Positions 45,273-54,214 are shown, counted from the stretch's first letter. The stretch is DNA of 61,324 nucleotides from an uncultured Ruminiclostridium sp. (GCA_949878745.1 CATLBH010000009.1:1-61324); one strand, 5' to 3'. Translations and numbers: made by a program. Notes: generated from the letters alone by a model not told the origin.

Positions 45273-45331
45273 AACGCTTATTAACAATTGCGGTAATATT
45301 GTGATTGAGGTTTTTATTACCGAAGAGCGGC

Positions 45332-46165
45332 TTACTTGCCGTTTCTTCTCTTGACAATGAACTTGTCTGTGCTGTTCTTTGTCTTGCGGGTCTTGTAACC
45401 CATTGCGGGCTTGCCCCAAGGGGTTACGGGGCCGGGACGTCCTACGGGAGATTTGCCTTCGCCGCCGCCGTGAGGGTGGTCGTTGGGGTTCATTACGGAA
45501 CCTCTTACGGTGGGTCTTATGCCCATATGACGGGTGCGGCCGGCTTTACCGATATTTACGTTGGAGTGATCCGCGTTGGAAACAACGCCGATTGTCGCCA
45601 TACAGTTATCGGGAACGTTGCGAAGCTCGCCGCTGGGAAGTCTTACCATCGCGTAGCCGTTTTCTTTAGCCATAAGCTGAGCCATATTTCCGGCGGAGCG
45701 CACAAGCTGCGCGCCCTTTCCGGGGTGAAGCTCAACGTTGTGAATAACGGTACCTACGGGAATGTTAACCATAGGAAGCGCGTTTCCGGGCTTGATGTCC
45801 GCGTCCGCGCCCGCTCTTATCTTGTCGCCCACGTTAAGACCTTCGGGAGCGATGATATATCTCTTCTCGCCGTCCTCGTATTTTACGAGAGCGATGAAAG
45901 CGGTTCTGTTGGGATCGTATTCAAGGGTCATAACCTCGGCGTCCATGCCCAGCTTATTTCTCTTGAAGTCGATTATTCTGTACTTTCTCCTGTTTCCGCC
46001 GCCCTTGTGTCTTACGGTGATTCTGCCGTAGCTGTTGCGGCCCGAGTGCTTCTTGATTGTTTCAAGCAGACTCTTTTCGGGAGCAACCTTTGACAAACCG
46101 CTGTAATCAATAACAGTCATGCCTCTGCGACCGGGGGTCACGGGCTTATAGGTTTTTATAGCCAT
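45332..46165 (-). CDS. rplB: 50S ribosomal protein L2
   Basis: A 277-residue L2, near the peptidyl transferase centre and needed for subunit joining. Conserved stretches include [56 protein letters not shown] and [18 protein letters not shown] with the essential His. It follows rplW by 18 bases. The 3' gap to rpsS holds the hairpin string. Confidence 0.98.
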   Translation of the reverse strand: MAIKTYKPVTPGRRGMTVIDYSGLSKVAPEKSLLETIKKHSGRNSYGRITVRHKGGGNRRKYRIIDFKRNKLGMDAEVMTLEYDPNRTAFIALVKYEDGEKRYIIAPEGLNVGDKIRAGADADIKPGNALPMVNIPVGTVIHNVELHPGKGAQLVRSAGNMAQLMAKENGYAMVRLPSGELRNVPDNCMATIGVVSNADHSNVNIGKAGRTRHMGIRPTVRGSVMNPNDHPHGGGEGKSPVGRPGPVTPWGKPAMGYKTRKTKNSTDKFIVKRRNGK

Positions 46166-46183
46166 TGTATTTCAACTCCTTAC

Positions 46184-46483
46184 TTAAATCATGCCGTCGA
46201 AGAACTCGATGGTTTTGGAATCGGGGGTTATAGTAACGATAGCCTTTTTCCACGCGGTGGTATAGCCTTCGTTTCTTCCCATTCTCTTCTTTCTTCCGCG
46301 GACGTTCATGGTGTTGACCTTCTCAACCTTTACGTCCTTGAAAAGCTGCTCAACCGCTTTCTTGATCTCGATCTTGTTGGCGGTCTTGGCTACCTTGAAG
46401 GTATACTTTCTGTCAGCCAGCGCATCCATGGAAGCTTCTGTGATAATGGGACGGATAATGATGTCCTGTACTGTTTTTTCCAT
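46184..46483 (-). CDS. rplW: 50S ribosomal protein L23
   Basis: A 99-residue L23, the tunnel-exit docking site for trigger factor and SRP. Typical parts are [20 protein letters not shown]-type start, [20 protein letters not shown] and [19 protein letters not shown]. Its ATG overlaps the rplD stop (TAATG). Confidence 0.98.
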   Translation of the reverse strand: MEKTVQDIIIRPIITEASMDALADRKYTFKVAKTANKIEIKKAVEQLFKDVKVEKVNTMNVRGRKKRMGRNEGYTTAWKKAIVTITPDSKTIEFFDGMI

Positions 46484-47106
46484 TACGCATATACCTCCTC
46501 GATCTTGGCTACGGCGTCCTTTACCACAACAAACTTGCTGTAATTAAGGATATCGTATACGTTAAGAGTGTTTACCTGAGTCGTCTTAACGCCGGGAATG
46601 TTGGCGGCGCTCTTTATAACCTGCTGATCCACGGTGTCAAGGACGATAAGCGCCTTTCCGTCAACCTTAAGCGCCTTAAGCATATTCACGATGGACTTTG
46701 TCTTAAAGCCGTCGGTCTTTATGCTGTCAACAACTATCACTTCGTTTTCCTGTACCTTAGAGGACAGAGCGGAAAGGAGAGCCAGTCTCTTTACCTTTTT
46801 ATTAAGCGTATAGGTGTAGCTTCTGGGCTTGGGGCCGAGAGCGATTCCGCCGTGACGCCACTGGGGGCTTCTTGTGGAACCCTGTCTCGCGTGACCGGTG
46901 CCCTTTTGTCTCCAGGGCTTTCTTCCGCCGCCGCTTACCTCTGTTCTGGTAAGAGTGGACTGCGTGCCCTGACGCTGATTCGCCAGATAGTTTACAACCG
47001 CCTGGTGCATAGCGTACTCGCTGGGCTCGATGCCGAATACCGCGTCGTTAAGCTCAAGCTCGGAGACTGCGTTGCCGTTCATATCGTAAACCGATACCTT
47101 TGCCAT
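46483..47106 (-). CDS. rplD: 50S ribosomal protein L4
   Basis: A 207-residue L4 starting [19 protein letters not shown] at 47106 (GGGAGGAGGATTTATA upstream); the frame upstream of it has no similarity. The long tunnel loop reads [35 protein letters not shown]. In Escherichia coli L4 represses its own operon; whether it does so here is not known. Confidence 0.97.
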   Translation of the reverse strand: MAKVSVYDMNGNAVSELELNDAVFGIEPSEYAMHQAVVNYLANQRQGTQSTLTRTEVSGGGRKPWRQKGTGHARQGSTRSPQWRHGGIALGPKPRSYTYTLNKKVKRLALLSALSSKVQENEVIVVDSIKTDGFKTKSIVNMLKALKVDGKALIVLDTVDQQVIKSAANIPGVKTTQVNTLNVYDILNYSKFVVVKDAVAKIEEVYA

Positions 47107-47122
47107 TATAAATCCTCCTCCC

Positions 47123-47755
47123 TTAAGCCTTGACCGCGTCGGTGATGCAGACAAGTCCGCCCTTGGGACCGGGAACCGCACCTTTGATCGCGATAAGATT
47201 GTTTTCCGCGTCTACCTTTACCACTACCAGATTCTGAACGGTAACGGTTTCCGCGCCCATATGTCCTGCCATTCCCTTGCCCTTGAAAATTCTCGAAGGG
47301 CTGGAGCAGGCGCCCATGGAACCCGCCTGTCTCGCGACGGGGCCGGAACCGTGGGTTTCTTTAAGTCTGTGTTGATTGTGACGTTTGATGGCGCCCTGGA
47401 AGCCCTTGCCCTTGCTGGTGCCCTTAACGTCGATAACGTCGCCGGCGGCGAAGGTATCGGCCTTAAGAATGTCTCCCACGTTTACGGAGCCGATGTCGTT
47501 CAGTCTGAATTCCTTTAAGAATCTCTTGAACGGAACGTCGTTCTTCTTGAAATGTCCCTGTTCGGGCTTGTTAACGCCCTTGGGGGAAATGTCGCCGAAG
47601 CCGAGCTGAACCGCCTCATAGCCGTCGTTCTCGACAGTCTTCTTCTGAACGACGACGCAGGGGCCCGCTTCAACGACCGTTACGGGAACGACCTTGCCGT
47701 TCTCGTCGAAAATCTGGGTCATGCCGATTTTCTTAGCGATTAAACCTTTTGTCAT
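47123..47755 (-). CDS. rplC: 50S ribosomal protein L3
   Basis: A 210-residue L3 that nucleates 50S assembly. Typical parts are [37 protein letters not shown] and the loop reaching the peptidyl transferase centre, [20 protein letters not shown], where the usual Ala-Ser pair is Ala-Cys. It lies 180 bases after rpsJ; that gap contains a hairpin at 47859-47877 (8-bp stem TTTTGAAC and its complement). Confidence 0.98.
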   Translation of the reverse strand: MTKGLIAKKIGMTQIFDENGKVVPVTVVEAGPCVVVQKKTVENDGYEAVQLGFGDISPKGVNKPEQGHFKKNDVPFKRFLKEFRLNDIGSVNVGDILKADTFAAGDVIDVKGTSKGKGFQGAIKRHNQHRLKETHGSGPVARQAGSMGACSSPSRIFKGKGMAGHMGAETVTVQNLVVVKVDAENNLIAIKGAVPGPKGGLVCITDAVKA

Positions 47756-47858
47756 TTTTGACCTTTCCTTCCATGGTTATTGGTTGCTCAGAGCAACTTG
47801 ACCAAGTGCAGCGTATCTGCCCCGGTCAGAGGTAAGCGGCTTTTTTCTCTCCCCGACC

Positions 47859-47877
47859 TTTTGAACAACGTTCAAAA
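47859..47877. promoter_or_regulatory. Hairpin in the rpsJ-rplC gap
   Basis: A perfect 8-bp stem TTTTGAAC/GTTCAAAA with a 3-base loop in the 180-base gap between rpsJ and rplC. It could tune the ratio of the two messages; its role is unknown. Confidence 0.35.
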
Positions 47878-47935
47878 AAATCACGGAATTTGCCGATTAC
47901 TTAACGCTTTTCTTGAAATTTCGTAAGGTCCTTTT

Positions 47936-48247
47936 TCAGATGTCCATTGAAATTTCAACGCCTGCGGGAAGTTCGAGACTCTGGAGGGCTTCAATGGTCT
48001 TATTGGTGGGTCTGATGACGTCAATAAGGCGCTTGTGAGTTCTCTGCTCAAACTGTTCGCGGCTGTCCTTGTACTTGTGTACGGCGCGGAGAATGGTAAC
48101 AACTTCCTTATCCGTGGGAAGGGGAACGGGTCCCGCTACTCTCGAGCCTGTGCGCTTGGCGGTCTCGACGATCTTGGCCGCGGCCGAGTCAACGACGGTG
48201 TGATCATAGCCTTTTACCTTAACTCTTACTTTTTCCTTAACTGCCAC
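47936..48247 (-). CDS. rpsJ: 30S ribosomal protein S10 (GTG start)
   Basis: A 103-residue S10, also part of transcription antitermination with NusB. It reads [20 protein letters not shown], then [20 protein letters not shown] and [16 protein letters not shown]. The first codon is GTG at 48247 with AAGGAG 9 bases upstream. It opens the superoperon, about 375 bases downstream of the promoter at 48623-48651. Confidence 0.97.
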   Translation of the reverse strand: MAVKEKVRVKVKGYDHTVVDSAAAKIVETAKRTGSRVAGPVPLPTDKEVVTILRAVHKYKDSREQFEQRTHKRLIDVIRPTNKTIEALQSLELPAGVEISMDI

Positions 48248-48622
48248 TTTCGTAAACTCCTTTCTAAGTGTTATGAAAGCACCTGCATAAATGCAGTACG
48301 GAGCGTGTTTTCCATTTACACGGTGCCGAGTGTTTCACCTTATCCCGTAAAACGCGTTCGGGCTCTTCACATCGGGGGGTATCCGCCTCTGACGAACCCT
48401 TCCCCGTTCTCCCGAACGAAGCGATTATTTAAGTACGCGTAAGTACACGGAATACATAAAACGCCAAACGCCGCGGCAATTAACACGTTCTTTCGCCCGA
48501 TTTAAAACCGAACATACTCCGCCGAAATTCCCGATTTTTTCAACCGCAACCTTCGGCATCAACGCATTGTCAAGCAGCTGCCGCACATACTCGGACAAGA
48601 AGTCCGCAGTCGTGCAGTAATT
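48248..48622 (-). promoter_or_regulatory. Long leader of the S10 superoperon
   Basis: About 370 bases of transcribed leader precede rpsJ. It contains inverted repeats CGTTCGGG (48355-48362) and CCCGAACG (48411-48418) that close a loop of about 48 bases. No gene is seen. A regulatory structure for feedback by a ribosomal protein is plausible, but no known leader class was recognized. Confidence 0.45.
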
Positions 48623-48651
48623 ATTATACTACAAGCGAGCCTATATTACAA
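48623..48651 (-). promoter_or_regulatory. Main promoter of the S10-spc-alpha superoperon
   Basis: On the minus strand TTGTAA (48651-48646) and a perfect TATAAT (48628-48623) are spaced by 17 bases. Confidence 0.8.
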
Positions 48652-48845
48652 GGAAAAACGAGGAATTTTTTTAAAAATATGCGTAGATTTTTTAGGCTTT
48701 TTTAAGCGTTCTTTTGTATATTTTTAACAAATTTTTAAGTAAAAGTAATTTTTTTAAAAAAAGCTGTAACAAAACAGTCAAATTTATGGTTTAATATAAT
48801 AGAGACCTTATTATCTATTATATTTAAAAGGGATGAACACCGAAA

Positions 48846-49376
48846 ATGAGTATCAAAAAAATAATAGCCATATCAATACTTTCCCTGATCCTGCTGTTTC
48901 TCGCCGCCGTCTATTTTATACCCCCGAACGTGACGGAAATTACGGATACCAAGCGCTTATACAACGTGGATTCGGTTCATTTCGAAGGTTTTTCCGACGA
49001 CACCCCTTTCGAAAAAATAAACGGCAAATACATAAACGTCAAATTTGACCTTAAGGTTACCAAAAGGTTTTTCTGGATTTATATGGAAGGGTCAATAACA
49101 ATCGGGGAGAAAGAGTATTACCCCCACCTCTACGATCATAAAAGGGCCTCGGTAATCATACCCGCATTCGGGGGAGGGCCGGGCAGCCCCGACAACTCTT
49201 TTATGTACATTTCCGAGGACTTGTCCCACATTATGCTGCTCATATCCAAAGACCTGGGCAAGGAAACGGAGGGGGTATGGCTTAACTGTACGGATCTGGC
49301 GGATTTTAAAAAGGGAATGTCGGCCTTAAATCCTTCTATATCTTTTGAGTGGGAACACGACAATAACGGCAAATAA
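48846..49376 (+). CDS. Membrane-anchored protein of unknown function
   Basis: A 176-residue protein with an N-terminal membrane segment (IIAISILSLILLFLAAVYF, about residues 6-24) and an outside domain of about 150 residues, rich in Tyr, Phe and beta structure. I recognize no family. The ATG follows AAAGGGATGAACACCG. A TATAAT lies at 48795-48800 without a good -35, and just upstream is a TGTAACAAAACAGTC box shared with the next plus-strand gene. The signal-anchor lacks a lipobox, so it is held as a single-pass protein. It is divergent from the S10 promoter and ends in its own terminator. Confidence 0.75.
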   Translation: MSIKKIIAISILSLILLFLAAVYFIPPNVTEITDTKRLYNVDSVHFEGFSDDTPFEKINGKYINVKFDLKVTKRFFWIYMEGSITIGEKEYYPHLYDHKRASVIIPAFGGGPGSPDNSFMYISEDLSHIMLLISKDLGKETEGVWLNCTDLADFKKGMSALNPSISFEWEHDNNGK

Positions 49377-49483
49377 ATCCTCGTTTTGCGCCTATACTCA
49401 GAACCTGTCCACACAAAAATTCAACGAATACAAGCTTTTATAAATTTATTTTCGAATTACTTATCGCAACGCTTTGACAAAAT

Positions 49484-49527
49484 ATATCCGCGCCTTGGGG
49501 AAGGAGCGGATATGTTTTTTTATTTTT
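49484..49527 (+). terminator. Terminator of the membrane-anchored protein gene
   Basis: ATATCCGC pairs with GCGGATAT, with an inner CTT/AAG pair, and is followed by TGTTTTTTT, about 110 bases past the stop codon. Confidence 0.85.
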
Positions 49528-49782
49528 AATAGTACTATCCTATTTAAACTATCCGATCCCCCTTAAAACAAACAGGTAATTTTAAACAAAAACAAACTTT
49601 TTTTATATGCACATCTAACAAAAATCCCTTTTCCCCTAATTTTTTTTAAAAAAACCCGTAACAAAATGTCGTTTTTTGGATTTTATTATAGTAAGCTATA
49701 ATCATATCCGCCCACGGGAAAGACCCGCAAAATAAAGGCGGATGAACGCCGAATTTTCGGCTAAAAGAAAGGCAGGTAAAAT
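49528..49782 (+). other. Leader region of the secreted 143-residue protein
   Basis: An AT-rich spacer. It carries TTTTTTAAAAAAA then CGTAACAAAATGTC at about 49657, similar in content to the region upstream of the gene at 48846, and a TATAAT at 49697-49702 with only a poor -35. No gene is present. Confidence 0.45.
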
Positions 49783-50214
49783 ATGAAAAAAATTATTTCA
49801 CTTCTGATGGCGGCAGTTATGATGACATCGGCTTTGCCCATGGACGTTTACGCGGAGGGAAATAACCCCAACGAAGGAATTATGCCGTTGTACAATTGCT
49901 TTAGTAAAGCCATATCCGCCGTAATCGCCAACGGAAACAGCGTAGAGTGCAAAAGCAATATAGTGGTGTACTCAGGCGAAGAATGGGTGTCTGTAACACA
50001 GACCATAGAAAAGAAATCATCATCGGGAAGTTGGACATCGACCAAATATACATGGTCAAAAAACGCTGATAACCCGACAATTGGCTATATTTACACGAAT
50101 ACAACCACCATATCTGACGGCGGAACATACAGACTCAGAAGTGACTTGGTTGTAAAAACATCAAGCGGTACCAAAGAAACGGTTACAAGCTATAGCGGTA
50201 CTTTTACAATTTAA
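49783..50214 (+). CDS. Small secreted beta-rich protein of unknown function
   Basis: A 143-residue protein with a clear signal peptide (MKKIISLLMAAVMMTSALPM DVYAEG, cleavage near residue 25) and a mature part of about 118 residues rich in Ser, Thr, Tyr and alternating beta pattern (VTQTIEKKSSSGSWTSTKYT, then GGTYRLRSDLVVKT). Two Cys residues at positions 39 and 57 could form a disulfide. I recognize no family. GAAAGGCAGG precedes the ATG. It ends 3 bases before the stop of the converging DUF4367 gene, so the ECF operon and this gene face each other. Confidence 0.8.
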   Translation: MKKIISLLMAAVMMTSALPMDVYAEGNNPNEGIMPLYNCFSKAISAVIANGNSVECKSNIVVYSGEEWVSVTQTIEKKSSSGSWTSTKYTWSKNADNPTIGYIYTNTTTISDGGTYRLRSDLVVKTSSGTKETVTSYSGTFTI

Positions 50215-50217
50215 CTT

Positions 50218-50943
50218 TTATTCCTTTTGTACCATTTCAGCCAATCTTATAAGCTCATTCTTATCAGCACCTCTTCCACCAATTTCCAGCACATATCCGT
50301 CGTGTATCCACATTACTAAAATATCATTTTTAGAATTCTCTTCACGATGGGTTAAAACAAATCCTGTATCACCATTTATATCAATCTCGGAAATATCCGA
50401 ATTTTCTGTATTTACCATAATATTTTCTACGTAAAAAACGGTATACTGTGAGAGAATTACACTCATATTATTACATTCATACACAAAGTTATTAACTGTA
50501 CTATCCATAACTTCACTAATAAGCTTATACCCGCTGTCCTCCGGCAGCCGATAAACTTCCTCAATCGTATCCTTAATGTCATACACGGAAAAATCCACGC
50601 TCACATTGGAATGCGTATCTTGCACATCAAACAGAAAACCCCGCGCGCCGAAATAAACCGCTCCCGCCGCTGCGGTGAGCAGCACCGCCGAAACCACAAC
50701 GGACATAGTCACGGCAAGCTTTTTCAGCGGCATATACGCCTTGGCTTCGGCATTGTTTTTATCGGAACGGCAGAGGAAAGAAGACTTTCCTTTTTTGCCC
50801 GCCAGCCGTTCAATGTTTTTTCTTCTGAGACGGTACGCGAAAGAAAAACGGTGAGGCTCTTCATCGTCGGGAATGTCATAGCGGGAGAAATATTCCTCGG
50901 CATATTCGATAAGCGCTTTTTTTAATGAGTCATTTTGTATCAT
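50218..50943 (-). CDS. DUF4367-type membrane protein, likely partner of the ECF sigma factor
   Basis: A 241-residue single-pass protein. Residues 1-75 are cytoplasmic and basic, about 76-100 form a membrane helix (LAVTMSVVVSAVLLTAAAGAVYFGA), and the outside part ends with a DUF4367-like beta domain (VMWIHDGYVLEIGGRGADKNELIRLAEMV). The gene overlaps the end of the sigma gene by 14 bases, the arrangement usual for anti-sigma factors of ECF systems, so it probably holds the sigma factor at the membrane until a signal arrives. The signal is unknown. No zinc anti-sigma motif (HxxxCxxC) is seen. Confidence 0.8.
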   Translation of the reverse strand: MIQNDSLKKALIEYAEEYFSRYDIPDDEEPHRFSFAYRLRRKNIERLAGKKGKSSFLCRSDKNNAEAKAYMPLKKLAVTMSVVVSAVLLTAAAGAVYFGARGFLFDVQDTHSNVSVDFSVYDIKDTIEEVYRLPEDSGYKLISEVMDSTVNNFVYECNNMSVILSQYTVFYVENIMVNTENSDISEIDINGDTGFVLTHREENSKNDILVMWIHDGYVLEIGGRGADKNELIRLAEMVQKE

Positions 50944-51487
50944 TTGCAGTTTCCTCCTGATTTAACAATTTTTTGAGTCTTTTTCTTGCTCTGAAAATTC
51001 GTTGGCGAACCGCGTTTTCGGCTATGCCCAAGCGTTCGGCGATATCGGCCGAGGAATGCTCCAGAACCGCGGATTCATAAAGCAATTCAAAATCCCCCGG
51101 CGGGAGCTTTGACAAAGCCTCTTTGATCTTTTCCGATTCATATTCGGAAAAAGTCGAATCCTCCGCCGAAACGCCCCCTTCAACGGAAAGAAGATCGTCA
51201 ATGTTTTCTCCGCTGTTTTTACGGCGAAAATTGTAACATCTTAAAGAGGCGTTTTTCACGGTTACGATAAGATAAGCTTTTATTTCGCCCGGCCCCAGCT
51301 TTTTAAGCTCGGCTATACGGTCTTTTCGGATAATACTCAAAAAGGCTTCGTGAACGGAATCCTCCGCGTCATACCTATCCTTTAAGATATTAAACGCTAT
51401 TCCGTACATCATCTGCTGATACCTTGTGTACAGTTCTATAAGAAAAGCTTTATCCTCGGGAGCGTCAATATCCGACAAATAAAACAC
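50930..51487 (-). CDS. ECF-type RNA polymerase sigma factor (GTG start)
   Basis: A 185-residue sigma-70 family factor with only regions 2 and 4. Region 2 is YGIAFNILKDRYDAEDSVHEAFLS and region 4 LSKLPPGDFELLYESAVLEHSS followed by IAERLGIAENAVRQRIFRARKRL. The start is GTG at 51487 with AGAGAGGTG upstream. Its promoter (51537-51565) is of the housekeeping type, so the system is not obviously self-activated. The downstream, overlapping DUF4367 gene is the likely anti-sigma factor. Target genes are not known. Confidence 0.92.
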   Translation of the reverse strand: MFYLSDIDAPEDKAFLIELYTRYQQMMYGIAFNILKDRYDAEDSVHEAFLSIIRKDRIAELKKLGPGEIKAYLIVTVKNASLRCYNFRRKNSGENIDDLLSVEGGVSAEDSTFSEYESEKIKEALSKLPPGDFELLYESAVLEHSSADIAERLGIAENAVRQRIFRARKRLKKLLNQEETANDTK

Positions 51488-51536
51488 TTTTTTGCACCTC
51501 TCTTTTCGGTAATGTGTTTATTGGGGATTTAATGAC

Positions 51537-51565
51537 AGTATACCATATTGTGGAGCATAAGTCAA
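51537..51565 (-). promoter_or_regulatory. Promoter of the ECF sigma operon
   Basis: On the minus strand TTGACT (51565-51560) and TATACT (51542-51537) are spaced by 17 bases, about 50 bases before the GTG start. Confidence 0.8.
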
Positions 51566-51686
51566 TAGATTTTTCGTAATATAAAAAATTTTATTAAATA
51601 TTACGAAATTTATTGAAGAGGAAAATATTTGTCGAATTTATTGATTTTTGGGTTGAAATGTAATGGTAAATTGAAAAATTGAGCTG

Positions 51687-51728
51687 AAAAAAACATAACG
51701 GCACCGTCATTTTGGCGGCGCCGTTATG
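51687..51728 (-). terminator. Intrinsic terminator
   Basis: CATAACGGCGCCG pairs with CGGTGCCGTTATG and is followed by seven T on the minus strand. It lies about 310 bases past the YunG-like gene and before the ECF promoter. Confidence 0.8.
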
Positions 51729-51823
51729 TTTTGCGGGAATAAACAAAGTTATCGCCGCTTTTTTTGAAAAAACAAAAATTAAAAAATATAATAAAAACTC
51801 GTATTTTGTCGAAAATGCTCATA

Positions 51824-51928
51824 ATACTAATCTTTGGTCAAGTTATAGACAAATAATATGGATGACCAAAGATTAGTGCTTTGGGTGCAATCTTTAATCA
51901 AGTCTACAACTTGATTAAAGATTGGTAT
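51824..51928. repeat. ATACTAATC palindromic element, two-hairpin copy (105 bp)
   Basis: The ends ATACTAATCTTTGGTCAAGTT and (as complement) ATACCAATCTTTAATCAAGTT form an 18 of 21 match. Hairpin 1 (TTTGGTCA...TGACCAAA) and hairpin 2 (TTTAATCAAG...CTTGATTAAA) are joined by the linker GTGCTTTGGGTGCAATC at 51876-51892. Confidence 0.85.
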
Positions 51929-52036
51929 AAAAAGGAAAAAGCCGCGGTTATCTTCCGTTACCCTCTTCATTTTACCGGACTCGGCCGAAAAACAGCTCTT
52001 ATACCGATTAAAAAGGTTCTAACGTTTTTTAGAGTA

Positions 52037-52468
52037 TTACAACCAGTATAAGGCCTTCTTAAGGGTTTCATATCTTCGCCTCTTTTCCTCCTTGGCGAAG
52101 TGAACCTCTCTGAACTGTTCGGGATTGTTTTCGTATACAAGCTCTTTTGCTTTTTCCCCGAACTGCTCGCTTGTCAGGTCGAAACAAACGCCGCCGACAA
52201 CGTTATAACAATGGAAGCTTCCGTCCCCCAAAGGGATCCCGTAAACCTTCCCCCCGAATATATCCTGAGCCAGAAACGCCGTTACGGAACACTGCCCCTT
52301 GGTTTTGTTTTCCTTGCTCCACTCTCCCCTTAATCTGGGAGCGCAGGTTTCGGCGCACCATATTTCCGATAAAGCGCCGTACAAATCGGCGGGCGAAGCT
52401 ATTGAAGGATAGAGATTGTTTATCGGCTTAACGTCCGCGTTTTCATAACCGTAAAAATTATAGCTCAT
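52037..52468 (-). CDS. YunG-like family protein
   Basis: A 143-residue soluble protein. The Cys in WCAETCAPRLRGEWS, the segment TKGQCSVTAFLAQDIFGGKVYGIP, and GSFHCYNVVGGVCFDLTSEQF match the YunG-like family of Firmicutes. Conserved Cys and His residues (QCSVTA, FHCYN) suggest a papain-like or transglutaminase-like fold, but the function is not known. It has no signal peptide. It is a single gene between the palindromic element and ispF, on the minus strand. Confidence 0.75.
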   Translation of the reverse strand: MSYNFYGYENADVKPINNLYPSIASPADLYGALSEIWCAETCAPRLRGEWSKENKTKGQCSVTAFLAQDIFGGKVYGIPLGDGSFHCYNVVGGVCFDLTSEQFGEKAKELVYENNPEQFREVHFAKEEKRRRYETLKKALYWL

Positions 52469-52501
52469 ATTTACCTCGCATTATTATAATATAGAAAAGC
52501 T

Positions 52502-52996
52502 TTATGTGAAAATCCCCCCGAAAATCCCTTCTCCCCCGTTAAGAAGCGCCACGGCGTGAGCGCCCGCCGCCCTTTCACCGAGTCCCGCGCCCTCTTCGGT
52601 GGTCGCCTTTATATTAAGGCGATTCGTCTCGATATTCAAGGCCTTGGAAATATTCTCCTTCATCTTATCCGTATAGCTTCCTATTTTCGGCTTAAGCATA
52701 ATAAGGGTACAGTCGATATTTCCCACCGTGTATCCCAAGGAATAAACCTTATCCCTTGCCGCTTCCAAAAGCTTAAGGCTTGAAATGTCCTTATACCTTT
52801 CGTCGCTGTCGGGAAACTGTTTTCCTATGTCGGGAAGCCCCGCCGCGCCTAAAATCGCGTCGATAACGGCGTGAACCAGAACGTCGGCGTCTGAGTGACC
52901 CTCAAGGCCTTTTTCAAAGGGTATTTCCACGCCCCCCAAAATAAGCCTTCTCCCCTCCTTAAACAAATGAACGTCATATCCGTGTCCAATCCTCAT
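52502..52996 (-). CDS. ispF: 2-C-methyl-D-erythritol 2,4-cyclodiphosphate synthase
   Basis: A 164-residue enzyme of the non-mevalonate isoprenoid pathway that cyclizes CDP-methylerythritol 2-phosphate with release of CMP. The start at MRIGHGYDVHLF (52996) is right for the family. Metal ligands are in GYDVH and GHSDADVLVHAVIDA, and the remaining signature is LPDIGKQFPDSDERYK, plus IKATTEEGAGLGERAAGAHA. Its ATG overlaps the pheA stop by 4 bases (ATGA), so it is coupled to pheA although the pathways differ. Confidence 0.97.
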   Translation of the reverse strand: MRIGHGYDVHLFKEGRRLILGGVEIPFEKGLEGHSDADVLVHAVIDAILGAAGLPDIGKQFPDSDERYKDISSLKLLEAARDKVYSLGYTVGNIDCTLIMLKPKIGSYTDKMKENISKALNIETNRLNIKATTEEGAGLGERAAGAHAVALLNGGEGIFGGIFT

Positions 52997-54144
52997 ACCC
53001 CGCTCTCCTTGTCCAAATCCCTGAAATTTCCCAACACCCTGTAATAGGCGCACTCTTTTTCAAGACTTTTCAGAAGCTTTCCCACCGAAGGGTCGAGAAG
53101 GCTCCCCTCAAAATCAAGGTAAAATATAACCTCGAAGTTCTCCCTGTCGGGCATTAAGGCTTTTATACGGAGCGGCATAGGGCGGCTTTCGATCTTGGTA
53201 AGATTAAGGCCGCAGTAGCTGAATTTCGTCAAAAGCCTGAACAGCGATCCCGAAACATGGGGAAGCGAGAGACAAACGCTTATTGTGTCCGCCTTTTCCT
53301 CCACCCTGAGCTTGTTTGAGATAATGATAAAGCGGGTAAAATTATCGCTGCTGTCCGCTATATTTTTTTTGAGCACTGTCAGGCCGTAAAGCTTGGCGCA
53401 GTGCTCCGAACATATACAAGCGGTATCCCCGCCGTATTCGCTTAACGAAACGTTTCTGGCGGCAATCGAGGTGTTCTCCGCGGCTTCCGTCTCACAGCCC
53501 ATTTCCTTCAGAAAGCCTCTGCATTGATGCAGCGCCTGTTCGTGTGAGATTACCTTTTTTACGGCGCATTCTCCCGTTTTGGCGGCAAGCACATGCTTAA
53601 CGGGTATGGAAAGCCTTTTTTCGATATACATATCGTGCCTTCCCAAAAGGTCATAGGTGCCGTCAACCCCTCCGGCGGTGGAGTTTTCTATGGGTACCAC
53701 GCCGTAATCCGCCTTTCCCTCTTCCACCGCTTCAAACACTTCCCCGAAGGTATCCGAATAAATTATCCGCGCGTTTTTCCCAAATACGCGAAAAGAGGCT
53801 TCCTCCGTATAGCTCCCCCTTATGCCGGGACAGGCTATAACGGGGTTTTCGGCGGGCGCGGCCGTTTTTACGCCTTGGTATTCGGTAAGGCGTTCGGTCT
53901 GAAGACATTTTGATATCTCCATTATCTGGGAAAACAGAAGCCTCGAAGCCGATTTAAGCTTAGGGGCGCTTTTTTCGCCTATCGCGTCAAGCACCTGTTT
54001 TTCCCTCGCTCCCTGAAATACCGCCATACCGTTTTTGGCCTTATATTCCGCCACCTGTTCACAAAGCTCCATTCTTTCCGAAAACAGCTTTAAAAGGCGG
54101 TCGTCCGTTTCGTCGATCTTTTTTCTTATCTCGTCAAGGTTCAT
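52993..54144 (-). CDS. pheA: Bifunctional chorismate mutase/prephenate dehydratase
   Basis: A 383-residue enzyme for the first two steps from chorismate to phenylalanine. The ATG at 54144 has AAAGGAACGGCATAAAT upstream. Residues 1-85 are an AroQ-type chorismate mutase helix (LDEIRKKIDETDDRLLKLFSERMELC). Residues about 110-290 are prephenate dehydratase (GSYTEEASFRVFGK, VPIENSTAGGVDGTYDLL, and the catalytic TRF in DNFTRFIII). Residues about 300-378 are an ACT domain with GSLFRLLTKF and NLTKIESRPMP, the phenylalanine site that gives feedback inhibition. It is coupled to ispF downstream. Confidence 0.96.
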   Translation of the reverse strand: MNLDEIRKKIDETDDRLLKLFSERMELCEQVAEYKAKNGMAVFQGAREKQVLDAIGEKSAPKLKSASRLLFSQIMEISKCLQTERLTEYQGVKTAAPAENPVIACPGIRGSYTEEASFRVFGKNARIIYSDTFGEVFEAVEEGKADYGVVPIENSTAGGVDGTYDLLGRHDMYIEKRLSIPVKHVLAAKTGECAVKKVISHEQALHQCRGFLKEMGCETEAAENTSIAARNVSLSEYGGDTACICSEHCAKLYGLTVLKKNIADSSDNFTRFIIISNKLRVEEKADTISVCLSLPHVSGSLFRLLTKFSYCGLNLTKIESRPMPLRIKALMPDRENFEVIFYLDFEGSLLDPSVGKLLKSLEKECAYYRVLGNFRDLDKESGV

Positions 54145-54214
54145 ATTTATGCCGTTCCTTTCCTCCCGAACCGTTATCCGATAAAAACAAATAAATTTGT
54201 CGGATTGCCGTTTA

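Larger units (their letters stand above)
51566..52036. other. Intergenic region with terminator and palindromic element
   Basis: No gene is seen. It holds the terminator at 51687-51728 and the palindromic element at 51824-51928. The rest is AT-rich. Confidence 0.6.

Noticed and set aside
45076-45357. A minus-strand frame of 93 codons between rplB and rpsS
   Set aside because: It is the translation of the hairpin string and reads into the end of rplB; no family match and no ribosome site.
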